Below are positions 27,268 to 37,900 of a stretch of DNA of 45,263 bases, one piece after another. The notes beneath the pieces are model-generated. The model searched no databases. It saw nothing but the letters and a program-made list of their open reading frames with translations, and had not been told where the DNA came from. The stretch is from an uncultured Lachnospiraceae bacterium (lineage in GTDB: Bacteria > Bacillota > Clostridia > Lachnospirales > Lachnospiraceae). A program made the position numbers and the translations under genes. How positions within the stretch are numbered: the first letter of the stretch is position 1; the number at the start of each line of letters is the position of its first letter. The stretch spans positions 1-45,263 of the forward strand of contig CAMNSZ010000021.1 of assembly GCA_946557105.1 (NCBI GenBank). The letters are read 5' to 3'.

Positions 27268-28947
27268 TTAATCCTCCCTTATATTCGGCCCTTTAAAAAA
27301 ATCCCTTTGTTCCTTTGCAAGCAGCATTCTGAGCGGCTTATTCTGTTCCATACGATAGCCCTTTTTGGCAAGAAACCTGTCATATTCTTCAAAGCTTCCC
27401 TCTTTGAGAAATATTATTTTTGCTCTTTCCAGCTCCTTCATCTCTCTGGCGCTTTTATATCCGAAGCAGCTTTCTTCAAAACATTTATCCAGCAGCTCCT
27501 CCGCATTTTTAGGATGTCCTTTCGCATCCGTCTCCATATAGACAAGATAGCGTGGCTGACCGCCTTCAAGATCCGCGTCCGCACAATATCCCCTCACCAC
27601 ACATCCTGACAGCCTTCTAAATTTTTCCATGGCGCTTTCCAGCTGAAGCACATTCATCTTTTCATCCGCGATATTCAAAATCTGGTTTTTCCGATAACAG
27701 ACGCGCACTATTGGAGCCTGTCCGCAAAAGCCCGTCACCTCCACCACATCCCCCAGCGCATAGCGGTACAACCCGGATAATGTAGTAACCAGCAGCTCGT
27801 ACTTTGCTCCCTGCTCCACCTCCCAAATAGTAAGCGCTCTTTTCTGCCCATGTTCCTTCAAAATATTTGGGTCCAAAGGTACAAATTCAAAGAAAGCCGC
27901 CTCCGGAATCAGCGTATAATACGCGTCCTCCCGATTCATATCACACGCAACCCCAAAACAGCCTTCCGACGCCGCATAGGCATAATAATGAACGGGAAGT
28001 TTCCCGATAAAACCTCGTAGCTCCTCCATATATGTCTCAAAAATCCCGCCCCCCACAAGACGGATATACTTTACCTTTGGCCAGATTTTATAGACAAGCT
28101 CCCCGCCCGCTTCCTTAAAGGAAATCCTTTTTAATTCCAAGGCCCTATCCCCGTCGGGCGGAAGCCTTTTTCTCAAATATTCTTTCCAAAAAACGCTTAT
28201 CCCAAAAATTTCGCTGATTTCTCCTGTTTCCATATCCTTAAGAAGCATGTTCCAGTGATTTACCATATATCGAAATAATCCCAACATTCTATGTGCAAAT
28301 ATTCCGTGTATCGCCGTCACATCCCGACATGCCAGAGCAAATCTCAGCTTCACATATATCATATCTTCCATTCTTTCGGGAAACAGCACCTCTTTCGGAG
28401 CCGTATACAAATCCTCTCTGATTTCCCCTCTGGCCTCCAGCCACCTGTGAAGCGCTCCGCTCCTTACGCCGCTCATGGTTCCGTCGGGCGCAAAGGTTCT
28501 GAAAAATTCCTGCGTCTGAAAGATTCTTCCAAATAACTCCTTTTCCGACAGCTCTCCCATTTCCCTCCTTATGACGCCCGTGACAAAATCCATAAGATAT
28601 GTTTTCTGAACAGAAATATCCGCCTCTGTCAGCGGCAGATATTTAGGTTCGGCAGTGCTGCCCGAGCTTATGCAGTAAAATATTGGCTTATCCGCCGCAA
28701 ACACCCCTGTCTCTTGACCGTTGTGTCTCTCAATTTCCTCCTCATAATCATCATAAGAAGTAACAGGAACCATAGTCTGATATTCTTTGACGGAGCCAAT
28801 CCGGGAGAAATCATATTTTTTTCCGTATACCGTCCGGCTGTTTTTACTCAACAGCTCTAACAGCAACTGCTCCTGCACTGCTGCCGCCTCTGCACAAAGC
28901 TTCTCCATCCGGTTTATCGCGGCCCTTCCCGCCTCAATGTATTCCAC
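27268..28947 (-). CDS. GH3-family acyl-adenylate (amido) synthetase
   Basis: 559 residues. Matches the GH3 family, plant-type acyl acid-amido synthetases and their bacterial relatives: NSRTVYGKKYDFSRIGSVKEYQTMVPVTSYDDYEEEIER at the N-terminus, the ATP-binding CISSGSTAEPKYLPLT, YAYAASEGCFG, and the hinge region TTLSGLYRYALGDVVEV. These enzymes adenylate a carboxylic acid and join it to an amino acid. Bacterial substrates are mostly unknown. The start is GTG with AAAGGAGG before it, 12 bases after the MATE-HATPase gene. Its presence in an operon with regulators and lipases is unexpected. Confidence 0.85.
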   Translation of the reverse strand: MEYIEAGRAAINRMEKLCAEAAAVQEQLLLELLSKNSRTVYGKKYDFSRIGSVKEYQTMVPVTSYDDYEEEIERHNGQETGVFAADKPIFYCISSGSTAEPKYLPLTEADISVQKTYLMDFVTGVIRREMGELSEKELFGRIFQTQEFFRTFAPDGTMSGVRSGALHRWLEARGEIREDLYTAPKEVLFPERMEDMIYVKLRFALACRDVTAIHGIFAHRMLGLFRYMVNHWNMLLKDMETGEISEIFGISVFWKEYLRKRLPPDGDRALELKRISFKEAGGELVYKIWPKVKYIRLVGGGIFETYMEELRGFIGKLPVHYYAYAASEGCFGVACDMNREDAYYTLIPEAAFFEFVPLDPNILKEHGQKRALTIWEVEQGAKYELLVTTLSGLYRYALGDVVEVTGFCGQAPIVRVCYRKNQILNIADEKMNVLQLESAMEKFRRLSGCVVRGYCADADLEGGQPRYLVYMETDAKGHPKNAEELLDKCFEESCFGYKSAREMKELERAKIIFLKEGSFEEYDRFLAKKGYRMEQNKPLRMLLAKEQRDFFKGPNIRED

Positions 28948-28959
28948 CTGTTTCCTCCT

Positions 28960-30705
28960 TTATATCTGCAACAGAAGCGTATTTTTCCCAAAGGTTCTTT
29001 GATACATGACTTCCTTCACCATTTTCCGAATCATCCATATTCCCATATACAGCTCGTTATTTCCGTTTAACTCATTCTCCGGCGCCAAAGGACTATAATC
29101 CTTTCCGTCATAACGGATACGGATGCCTATTATTCCCTGTACGGCAAACACCCTGACGTCAAACGATACCTGCGCGGGCTCATTAACCGTCGTTATCAGA
29201 GTCATTATTTCTTCAAGCGCAAGGCTGACTCTCACCACCTGTCCGTCATGCATTCCGTTCTCTCTGCAAAAATACGTTATCTGCTCGCTGGCTTCGCAAA
29301 TTTTTTGCGGATTGCTGACCATGGAAAAATTAATGGCGCGCCCTTCTCTCTCTAACGCCTGATCCATTAAAAGATATCTGCTCCTGTTATTATTTTTCCA
29401 ATGTACAGCCCCTGTCACGACAAACCAAATAACTATTGTCAGTAATTCGCCCGTCACTAAAAACAGCCACGGAGTAATCCCTATAATAAGAAACAGCGCA
29501 AGACATGGCGCGGCGGACACAAATACCCGTAGAACAATAATCATGTTGGATAACCTTATATGGCCCGCCACATTATAATAGCCTGATAAAATATTGTTCC
29601 ACAGGGACGGTACAAGACTCACGGCAAGATACAAAAACGCAGGTCTCATTGGCTGCTCCATACCATATAGCATAGAAATTATATCGGCTCCCGCCACAAT
29701 ACACAGCCCAAACACAAAACATCCGGCCAGCCCCCTTTTAACCTCCAATCCGATTAAAAGCCGGGTGCTTTCATTATCTCTTTCACCGCGATAAATTCCC
29801 AGCATTGCCGTACATGCCTGAGGCACTCCCGACGTAACCGCCTCCGAAAAGGCGCCTATACCGTTCAACACGGAAAATTCAGCTACAGGCATACTTCCGC
29901 CATACTTTGATAAAAGAACATTGACGCTTAACATCCGCAAAGCCTGAAACAGGTTATTCATGGCGGCGGGGCTTCCCGCCAAAACTAAGCTGCAAAGCTC
30001 TGCTTTATGAGGAATTCCGAAGCCTATGTGAAAGCAGGAATTACCCCTTTGCAGCTCCCAAAATCCATAGATACATGCTGCCGCCGTGGCAATAACGCTG
30101 GCCAGCCCCGCTCCAAACACTCCCGCTCCCGGAATATTCAGAAAAAGAATATCCAGAGCCACATTTCCAAACGCCATAACAAGCATCATCACGGTCACAA
30201 TCCTGTCCTTCCCGTCCAGCCTCAGAAACCAGAAGGGAACATAAATCAGAATTTTAGGCAGGGCGCCTATAAGCGTTGCAAGCGCGTAATCCCGGACCAT
30301 GGGCAGAACGGTCACATCCCTGCACAAAAAGACGGAAAGCCCGTCTATTGCGGTAAGACCTGACGCCATAACAACAGCCGAGGCGATAAAGCATATAGTG
30401 ACCGCATTACGGTAAAATCCTTGTGCCTCCTGCAAATGATTTTCTCCGATTTCCCGGGAGCAGCAGATTGCCGCGCCCGACACCGGCATCGACCCTATAA
30501 TACAGAGAAAAAGGTATACGGGCATACAGAAATTCACTGCGGCAAGTCCCGCCGCGCCGATTTTTTGCCCAATCAGAATCCCGTCCGCCAAAATATTAAT
30601 ACAGCCGCCGAGAATGGATAACATCGAAGGAAGCAATGCGGCATGATAAGCCTTTTTCAGAAAAGCTTCATTTTGAATAAGACGCAGCTCTTTTTCCTCT
30701 TTCAT
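28960..30705 (-). CDS. MATE-like membrane protein fused to HATPase (anti-sigma kinase-like) domain
   Basis: 581 residues from the ATG at 30705 (a TTG 42 bases further up is possible but has a worse site). Residues 1-440 form a MATE/MOP-type transporter with about 12 helices (LLPSMLSILGGCINILADGILIGQKIGAAGLAAVNFCMP). The C-terminal 125 residues resemble a GHKL/RsbW-type ATPase: VVRVSLALEEIMTLIT (N-box-like), VRFRIRYDGKDYSPL-type strand and ELYMGIWMIRKMVKEVMYQ. The canonical Asn of the N box is replaced and the G box is weak, so ATP binding is uncertain. It may couple transport or lipid flipping to the STAS/PP2C switch encoded in the same operon. Confidence 0.85.
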   Translation of the reverse strand: MKEEKELRLIQNEAFLKKAYHAALLPSMLSILGGCINILADGILIGQKIGAAGLAAVNFCMPVYLFLCIIGSMPVSGAAICCSREIGENHLQEAQGFYRNAVTICFIASAVVMASGLTAIDGLSVFLCRDVTVLPMVRDYALATLIGALPKILIYVPFWFLRLDGKDRIVTVMMLVMAFGNVALDILFLNIPGAGVFGAGLASVIATAAACIYGFWELQRGNSCFHIGFGIPHKAELCSLVLAGSPAAMNNLFQALRMLSVNVLLSKYGGSMPVAEFSVLNGIGAFSEAVTSGVPQACTAMLGIYRGERDNESTRLLIGLEVKRGLAGCFVFGLCIVAGADIISMLYGMEQPMRPAFLYLAVSLVPSLWNNILSGYYNVAGHIRLSNMIIVLRVFVSAAPCLALFLIIGITPWLFLVTGELLTIVIWFVVTGAVHWKNNNRSRYLLMDQALEREGRAINFSMVSNPQKICEASEQITYFCRENGMHDGQVVRVSLALEEIMTLITTVNEPAQVSFDVRVFAVQGIIGIRIRYDGKDYSPLAPENELNGNNELYMGIWMIRKMVKEVMYQRTFGKNTLLLQI

Positions 30706-30743
30706 ATGCTGTTTTCTCCAATCCTCCTCTTTTTTATCTTCGG

Positions 30744-31418
30744 TCAACTGCTTAAAAATAAATCCCGCTCCTCCTGTCTTCTCTTTACCAGACCCTGAAG
30801 CACTCTTCCGCCCCCCTTATTGTAAAGAAGCATTGCGTCGGCAACCTGCCGTGCCGTTCTATCCTTTACAAGCTTCTGCAGGGCTCCCGCTCCGCAGTTA
30901 TAACAAAAGGAGGTAAGCGCGTCGAACTGACTCTGGTTTGGCACAAAGGTAATTCTCCCGCTTTGCACACAGGAATTTACCATATCTGCATATTTTATCA
31001 AATCCCTTACAAGAAGCGCCCTTGCCTCCTCCTTTGAAGAAAGACAATCTCCCTGCCTTACCCCCGCCGTATGACCGTATCCTATTGTCCATACGCCCGA
31101 AGGACATTGATATGCTTCCAGACGACATCCCTCATATCTTGCAATCAGCTCCACTCCTCTATCGGAAATCCGCACCGGCGCCAAAGGCGCCGACACGGAC
31201 GAAGGAGAGGCGGCAGAATGAAGCACGGTCAGAAAACAGGTATTAACCGGACTATTGATAGATTTCGTGCCCCTTGTGTTTTGGTCTATTACGACTCTGT
31301 CGCCGCTTACTTTTTTTACAATCCAATTATCGTCGATAACCCATGCAGGTACTGGCTTTCCGTTATAATAGGAAGCGTTTTTTGCCACCTTTACCACATC
31401 TCCTGCCTCAATCTTCAT
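30744..31418 (-). CDS. GH24 lysozyme with N-terminal SH3-like domain
   Basis: 224 residues. Residues 1-70 form a small beta domain (KIEAGDVVKVAKNASYYNGKPVPAWVIDDNWIVKKV) resembling clostridial SH3-like wall-binding modules. The rest is a phage-type lysozyme: ELIARYEGCRLEAYQCPSGVWTIGYGHTAGV with the catalytic Glu of YEG, then QFDALTSFCYNCGAGAL and LVKRRQEERDLF. It should cut peptidoglycan between MurNAc and GlcNAc. There is no signal peptide, so release from the cell needs another route. CAGGAGGGTAAAGTC precedes the ATG at 31418. It lies 55 bases after the STAS gene. Confidence 0.9.
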   Translation of the reverse strand: MKIEAGDVVKVAKNASYYNGKPVPAWVIDDNWIVKKVSGDRVVIDQNTRGTKSINSPVNTCFLTVLHSAASPSSVSAPLAPVRISDRGVELIARYEGCRLEAYQCPSGVWTIGYGHTAGVRQGDCLSSKEEARALLVRDLIKYADMVNSCVQSGRITFVPNQSQFDALTSFCYNCGAGALQKLVKDRTARQVADAMLLYNKGGGRVLQGLVKRRQEERDLFLSS

Positions 31419-31473
31419 GACTTTACCCTCCTGCGCTGCGACGCGCGCTCCATCAACTTTTCCATACGCATTT

Positions 31474-31785
31474 TTACTCAATCTTCAGAATCTTGTCGAA
31501 GCCGGTAATAGTGAAGACTTCCTGAACCTCACGTTTTACGTTCTTTACCGTCATATCTCCCGTACGGTTCATTTTTTTTGCGGCAAGAAGCAGAACCCGA
31601 AGCCCCGCCGAGGATATGTAATCTGTCTTTTCCAAGTCAAGCTCCAAGCTTGTAATGTCCGAAAGCTCCTCTTCCACAATTCTCTGAAGCTGTGGCGCCG
31701 TGCTGGTATCCAGCCTTCCGACAAGCCTTAGCGCATACCGCCGCCCTTTCTTTTCCCTGATGATTTCCAAGCCTCTTGTTCCCAT
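31474..31785 (-). CDS. STAS domain anti-anti-sigma factor-like protein
   Basis: 103 residues, a stand-alone STAS domain of the RsbV/SpoIIAA type: YALRLVGRLDTSTAPQLQRIVEEEL, LELDLEKTDYISSAGLRVLLLAAKKM. The phosphorylatable Ser of the family is probably Ser58 or Ser59. In partner-switching systems this protein is phosphorylated by a HATPase kinase and dephosphorylated by a PP2C phosphatase; both types are encoded in the same operon (28960-30705 and 25185-27266). A cognate sigma factor is not present in the window. AAGGAAATCAC stands before the ATG. Confidence 0.94.
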   Translation of the reverse strand: MGTRGLEIIREKKGRRYALRLVGRLDTSTAPQLQRIVEEELSDITSLELDLEKTDYISSAGLRVLLLAAKKMNRTGDMTVKNVKREVQEVFTITGFDKILKIE

Positions 31786-31838
31786 GTGATTTCCTTCTTT
31801 CCTTATTTTTGTGCGCTTTCCATCACAATACCGGAATC

Positions 31839-32804
31839 TTAATCCTGTTTCAGCTTGATATTGCTGTCCACAATTTTCTGAATCAGCTTAGTGGACGGGA
31901 AATCCATTACAGTCACCCCTTTTGAAATATGCTCCGTCTGCATACGCTTATCCACTTCCCTTGCCAAGCCTTGTATGGACCTAAACAGCGTACCGCTTAA
32001 GAAATTAAGAAGCAGCGTCTCTCCGCCTACTTTTATCACGTATTGCTCACAAGCCTTCTTATAACATGCAACCTTATGCGCTGCCGCTGCATCAACCGTA
32101 AGGTCTCCCGCCAGACCAAATACATCCTGTATCATAGCCAAATTGCGCGAAGCCCCTCTCCCGTCTGGCGCCGGCAACAGATAATAGGACATCTCGCCCT
32201 CCTGTTGGCAATAATCGGCATTGCCCCAGCCGGAAAAATCATATGCCAGCGCAGCGGCCGCACAATTATCAAACCTTCTTAACAGGATAACCTTTCCCTT
32301 TGCCTCTCCCACACAGGGAAACTGCCCGGGATTCGTAACTTCATAAAACAATTTGTCATATGCCGCATTTCTCAGCGCGCGAGTCAAAATATCCCCTGCG
32401 CTTCCCGAAGAATTGGACAGCTTCAGGCTCATGACAATAAATTCGTTCCTGTTGGCATCAAGAAATCTTCTACAATCGCGAAGCACATCCTCCAAATAAA
32501 GATAATCGCCGCTTTCGCTTAAACAAAAGCAATCCATAAACGCATTCGGTCCGTCATGGACTATGTAAAACTTTCCGTCCGAATATCTGACCCGTATATC
32601 CAGATACCGAATTCCCTGATTCAACTGTTCCGCTATTGACCACTCCTGACAGCGTACTATATTGACCAGCCAATCCATCATCTTTGCCATACAGGACAAT
32701 TTGGCGGTTCCGCTGTCATGGGTGCCGGGAAGATACATATCCGTTATTTTTAAGCTGTCTTTCTCCTTGCGTGTCGCCACTATTCTTTCCATCCATTTGT
32801 TCAT
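31839..32804 (-). CDS. PI-PLC X-domain phosphodiesterase
   Basis: 321 residues, similar in length to bacterial phosphatidylinositol-specific phospholipases C. Key elements line up: LPGTHDSGT with His29, IRYLDIRVR with Arg71, FYIVHDG with His83, and VMSLKLSNS. In Bacillus PI-PLC the equivalents are His32, Arg69 and His82. It would cleave phosphatidylinositol or a related glycerophospholipid to a cyclic phosphate. Unlike known secreted PI-PLCs it lacks a signal peptide. It sits 53 bases upstream of the STAS gene in the nine-gene operon. Confidence 0.88.
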   Translation of the reverse strand: MNKWMERIVATRKEKDSLKITDMYLPGTHDSGTAKLSCMAKMMDWLVNIVRCQEWSIAEQLNQGIRYLDIRVRYSDGKFYIVHDGPNAFMDCFCLSESGDYLYLEDVLRDCRRFLDANRNEFIVMSLKLSNSSGSAGDILTRALRNAAYDKLFYEVTNPGQFPCVGEAKGKVILLRRFDNCAAAALAYDFSGWGNADYCQQEGEMSYYLLPAPDGRGASRNLAMIQDVFGLAGDLTVDAAAAHKVACYKKACEQYVIKVGGETLLLNFLSGTLFRSIQGLAREVDKRMQTEHISKGVTVMDFPSTKLIQKIVDSNIKLKQD

Positions 32805-32900
32805 ACGTTCACCTTTTACCTTTCTTCCTTTTAACTATTTATCATTGTAACTGTTTCTGCAGGAGCGTTTTTCATAGGCGCTTCGCTTAAAATTAATTTT

Positions 32901-34913
32901 CTATAGTCCGCTGAGCTCCGAATAATGGACGCCAAGATTTTTATCCTTTATCATCAATCCGTAGACGCATGAATAAAATTCCACATCCATCAAATCCAGC
33001 TGGCAGTCATAGTCGTTGAGCGTTACCCGCTCTCCTATAAAGTACCCCGCATCCGTTAATTTTTCGCTTAAGACGATTTCACCCTCCTTGGTCAAAATCG
33101 GATACAACGCCGCAAATTCGGCTCCCTCCTCAAGAACATACTGCTCCTTGCCTGCCGGACCGCTCTCGCTGTACGGCATAATGCTGACAATACTTCCGTC
33201 CGGATTCTCCAAGGATACCTCCACAAGCATCATGCACACCCTTCCGTTATAGAGAATAGGCGACAGATAACTCGTTCTCTCTTCATTGCTAAACTGTTCT
33301 ATCAGACAGAGGAGCTGATCCGCTATTGCAAAATACTTCATGTCCAACACGGCGCTCAATAAACCGTCTTCCCTCAGCTTAACATCACTGTCCGTAGACA
33401 GCAGATAGTATTCCACCTCCTGCGTTACTCCCTGTCCATCCGTCTCCTCTTCTGCAGTAGAATATCCGTCTTGCTCCATGTCTACCGCCATGGGAAACGC
33501 CGTTATCACATAGACGGACGCCATCTGCTCCGCAAGCGACGGCTCCACCTCGAAAAGAATTTCCATGCTTTCCTCGTCAAAACCGGCGCTTAAGCTGCTC
33601 AAATCCATCTCCATGTTTTTGTCCAACATGCGGGCATAATTATAGACAAATTTCAGATAGTTATCATCAAACAGGCAGGACAGATATTGCAGCATATGCT
33701 CCGCCAAAAAGACGTCGGATTTCTTTGGCACATAGATACTGATACCGCACAGTTCCCTCGTATCCACCGTTGTGCTGCATACAAACTTGTCCAGCATGGC
33801 TTCCATGTGATAGGACTCCCACTCCTTTTCTCCCAAAGCTATGCATAGCTGCTCTAAATCAAGAAGCTCCATATCATCCCCCGGCGCTGCGCCGGAATAG
33901 TATCCTGCAATATGATTACGGACGCCGTTGAATTCTTCATATAACGCCTCGTCGGCACGGCTTAACAGCTCCCCGTTATACGCTTGAAGCGCCTGATACA
34001 GCTCTTCATATTCCGTCATATCATAGCAGGATAAGGTTGCCACGATATTAGGGCTGCTCTTCTCGTCATAAAAAGCGGCAAAGGTATCCACAATACGCTT
34101 TCCAATCTCCTCACCTGTGGCGCTATCCTCCCCAAGCGCCTCAAGCCAAGCGTAATCCCAGCCGTTTTCATCCTCGCAGGCGGGGGAGGCAACCAGATAG
34201 TCCGTATATTGCCACAGGGCGTTTGCCGTCTCTATATTCCCCATACAGCAGGCGTCAAAGCCAATCAGGTCAAAATCATGGAATACGGCGTTCTCAAAGG
34301 AACGGTTCAGCTCCTGTAATGTAAGGGAATCCCCGTCATGCAGCACGTCATAGCCATAGCCCTCCGCCGGTCCGTTCCCATGGTTCCAGAACACCATAAG
34401 ATAATGCTCCGCCGGATAATTTTGATATGCATAATCAATAAATTCCGTGACGGCGGCGCTCTCTCCCATATTCAAGTCGGGCAGCCTTTCCGTCACATTG
34501 ATTCCGCCGCTGTCAATAGTAATTCTTGCCGTTTTAACGTCTGCAAGGCTTTCACAGCTCCACCTTTCGGTACCGCCGATTTCCGCCACTACATTTACGG
34601 ACTCGTCCAATCCGTATTCTTTCATTGCAGCCGCAATTTCCGCAAAATCCTCCGACGCCGACGCTCCGTCAGCGTCCTGATTTCCCTCGGGGTCGCTCTC
34701 CAAATCGCTTCCTATTACATAGAACATCAGGGTATAATCCTTTGCCTGTATTTCATCTGACATATACTCTGCCGCTTCATCGGTTTCTTCTATGCGCTGG
34801 GCAGCATTCTGGGTGGCGAAGGTGCCCCCTCCCCCTATGACCGCTGCGCCTATCAAAGCGATTGCCGCAGCCGACTTTCTTATTTTTATCATACCGGCTT
34901 CTTTATTTGCCAT
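32901..34913 (-). CDS. Clostripain (C11) family cysteine protease
   Basis: About 670 residues. An N-terminal hydrophobic helix (SAAAIALIGAAVIGGGGTFA, about 14-33) serves as signal or anchor. The catalytic domain shows YTLMFYVIGSDLES, the His of YLMVFWNHGNGP (about residue 178) and the Cys of LIGFDACCMGNIE (about 222), the C11 dyad; cleavage after Arg or Lys is usual. The C-terminal 300 residues are beta-rich and unassigned. The ATG at 34913 has AAGGTGG before it; the upstream GTG is rejected. It lies 18 bases after the 1079-residue gene. It is the only enzyme of this operon with a clear export signal. Confidence 0.92.
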   Translation of the reverse strand: MANKEAGMIKIRKSAAAIALIGAAVIGGGGTFATQNAAQRIEETDEAAEYMSDEIQAKDYTLMFYVIGSDLESDPEGNQDADGASASEDFAEIAAAMKEYGLDESVNVVAEIGGTERWSCESLADVKTARITIDSGGINVTERLPDLNMGESAAVTEFIDYAYQNYPAEHYLMVFWNHGNGPAEGYGYDVLHDGDSLTLQELNRSFENAVFHDFDLIGFDACCMGNIETANALWQYTDYLVASPACEDENGWDYAWLEALGEDSATGEEIGKRIVDTFAAFYDEKSSPNIVATLSCYDMTEYEELYQALQAYNGELLSRADEALYEEFNGVRNHIAGYYSGAAPGDDMELLDLEQLCIALGEKEWESYHMEAMLDKFVCSTTVDTRELCGISIYVPKKSDVFLAEHMLQYLSCLFDDNYLKFVYNYARMLDKNMEMDLSSLSAGFDEESMEILFEVEPSLAEQMASVYVITAFPMAVDMEQDGYSTAEEETDGQGVTQEVEYYLLSTDSDVKLREDGLLSAVLDMKYFAIADQLLCLIEQFSNEERTSYLSPILYNGRVCMMLVEVSLENPDGSIVSIMPYSESGPAGKEQYVLEEGAEFAALYPILTKEGEIVLSEKLTDAGYFIGERVTLNDYDCQLDLMDVEFYSCVYGLMIKDKNLGVHYSELSGL

Positions 34914-34931
34914 TTCTTCTACCACCTTCCG

Positions 34932-37900
34932 TTATAGCTTTTCCGTGTACTTTTGGGGAGCTTTCTTATTTCTGTTGCGTCTGACCGCGTCTGATTGCGA
35001 CAAATTCATTTTCTCCCGCATCTCATCAAAGCTTCGTATAATCTTGCTCTCCCTGCTCAGATTAATATATGCTCCGCGGCTCTTTGTAGGAGGAAAGCTT
35101 GTATAAAGCAGCTCCTCCGTAGCGTTCAGCGTTTTTTCCACAGCCTCGTCGGAAACGGTCGCCGGTCTTGCCTGCGCCGCCAGATACTCCGACTCCGTCC
35201 GCTTCATCCTTTCCAGATGTTCTGCCATATCCGCTTTCTGCTTTCGGATATCTCTGGCATCCCCGCTCATTTTCTTTACAAGACCCATTGCCGCTTCATA
35301 TTCCTTGATTGCCGGCTCCAACGCCTGTCTGCTTTCATCCTTTATATTCTTTTCGGGGTCGTCCATTGCCGTTTTAATCATGCCCACCGCCTCGTTCATA
35401 CTGGCAAAATTCACGGAGTTCTCCGCCAAATCCAACGCGGCCTCCACTTCGCCCAAGGCGTCGGCATATGCCTGATTATATCGCTCATATTCCAAGGGCA
35501 GCTCCCCGCAATTATTTAAATAAACCTCGGACATCCCCTGTAGCAAAGAGGAACCGGAATGAAGCTGCTGCATTCCCTGACCCAGCATCTTCCGGTAATC
35601 CCGCATGCTGCACTGCATCTTTTTGTACCTGCGGCGATTGCTTTTAAAGCTTCCGTTCTCAATATTGTTAAGCTCCGGCTGAAGCTTCTGGGATATGCTG
35701 TCGTCTAACGCATTTGCAGGATTGCTCTTTAGCCCCGCCGATTCGATTTTCTTTGTAAAATGGAAAGTCTTGCCCAGAGCGACAAACTCTATTTCCGCCT
35801 CAAAGCTCTGTTCCTTGGCGGATGCCGCAGCCGCCAGCCTGATATATTTGACAAAAAACAGATTGAGCGTTGCAGAAATTGCCCCGTTTATTAACCGAAG
35901 CACGCCTTCGCCCACCAGACCGCCAAGCTTCACCGCAAGCTTTGCCACCTCCAGCGCGGCGTTTGCCACGCCGATTGCCACATAAACTCCCGCCTTTGCC
36001 ACCTCATAGGCTGCAATTTCCAAACCCTTGCCGATAAAAATATGGAATTGCCACCATCTGGCTCTATCGATTGCTCTTTTACAGTCCTGAATTTTATTGT
36101 CCAGAGTCCGTATTTGGCTGTGAAGCTCGTTTACATGCCTTTGCGCCTGCGTGAGCTGCCCTTGCGCCTTATTGACCTTTTCCCGCAGTCTTCTGATGGC
36201 CTCCTCAATTCCCGCCTGAGCCTTCTTTAGCTGCTTTTCCAGCCCTGTACAATCAATGACAAGCTCCACCCGAAAATTCATAGCCGAAAAGTCCGCGTAG
36301 GAAGCCTTTAAACAAAAGGAAGCGTTTATCAGTCCGCCAAGACTGAGTCTGGTTTCCACACTGATGGTTTTTCCCGCATAATAAACCTTTGCGGCGACCT
36401 CAAAAAATCTAAACAGCGCTATTTTACAATCTATATAAAAGCTACAGTCCCTTTTTCCCGCCCGAAGGAAAAACACCGCCCCCGTGGGCCTTATTACCGC
36501 CGACTGCTTTCCGGAAGAAACGGGAGCATTTTCCATCAAAAGCCACAACAGACTGTCCGGAGGAAAGTACTGAAGCGGATTATCCTGCGGGGAAAGCCCC
36601 GAAGGACCGATGCTCAAAATACCCAAATCTATCCTGTCAATGCTCGCATAGGCAATCACACCGTCCGATTCCGATATGGAAAACAGCGTCCGCACCGTAA
36701 ATCTTTTAAACAGCGTAATACTGCCGCATAGAAAGACGCCCCTTTTCATGGTATAATCGCCCAGTCTTGTATCCACCATAGAGTAATAAAACTGCGCCTG
36801 AAGATTCAGCCTGCCCTGAGAGCTTATGTAGTAATGCCGCATTCTGCTTTTATCCGTCAGCACAATGCTTTCTTCTTCCGTAATATGCGGTATTCTCTCC
36901 AGAGAAACGTTCTCTCTGCTCACCGTAAACGCATCGGACTTTACAAGGGCGTTAAACTGATTCACTACATTTTGAACCACCTGAGTATTCTTCACATCAT
37001 CCGTACCGGAAATCTTTATCGTCTTGCCCGCAGCAGCGGCAAGAGGTATTCCCGAAAGTGCGATAAAATCAAGCGAATCCGCAAATGTCACATGTGTTCC
37101 GAATATATTTTTGATAAGCTTAGGCAGCGTAATATCGGTGATTGCCGCAGATATAAAATCCAAGTTCACTGCTCCCGGCAGCACGGCCACTCCGATTGCC
37201 CCAAACGCCTTGATTTCCCCAATATACAAATTGGAAAACATACGAAAGGACATACTGCCCATTCCTACTCCTATGGCAAGAGTTGTGTCTCCGATACGAA
37301 AATTTTTGTATATGGTCGCAGGCTTTTTCATTTTGGCAAACGCCTCCAGCATAAAGCCCTGCGTACCCACCGCCGCCTCCACCTTAAAGAGCAGGTCCGG
37401 TACAAGGGAAAAGCGAAAAGCGCCCGCCAGTCTCATGGTTACGCCTGCTTTACACTCCACACCGAAATACAGCTCCTCCGCGCTCATGGCGCTGCCGGAG
37501 ATAACCGGAAGCATAGCGTAGCCCGCAAACCCCTGACTTCCCATTCCCATAAGCAGGGAAAGCTGCATCTGTCGAATGCCGAATGCCGTGTAAAAAAATT
37601 TACCGATTATATCCTTATCCTTATCATAGGAAAATTTCCCGCAAAACAACACGTCGCAATCATTCAAAACAGCAGGATAGCGGAATTCTTCCGACTCCCC
37701 AAGCACCGCATTTGTCAAAAAGGGGAGCGAAGCTCCCCTTCCCCTTCTGGCATAGAGATATATCTGCTGTATACCGAATACACCTGCCGCCTTGGTGATG
37801 TAATAGCTCAATGTTCCACGCTCTGCCGTCTTGTCCGCCTTGATACTCATCAGACAGGCAAACGTATTATTTATCCAGACAATTCCCAGACGATTGCTCC

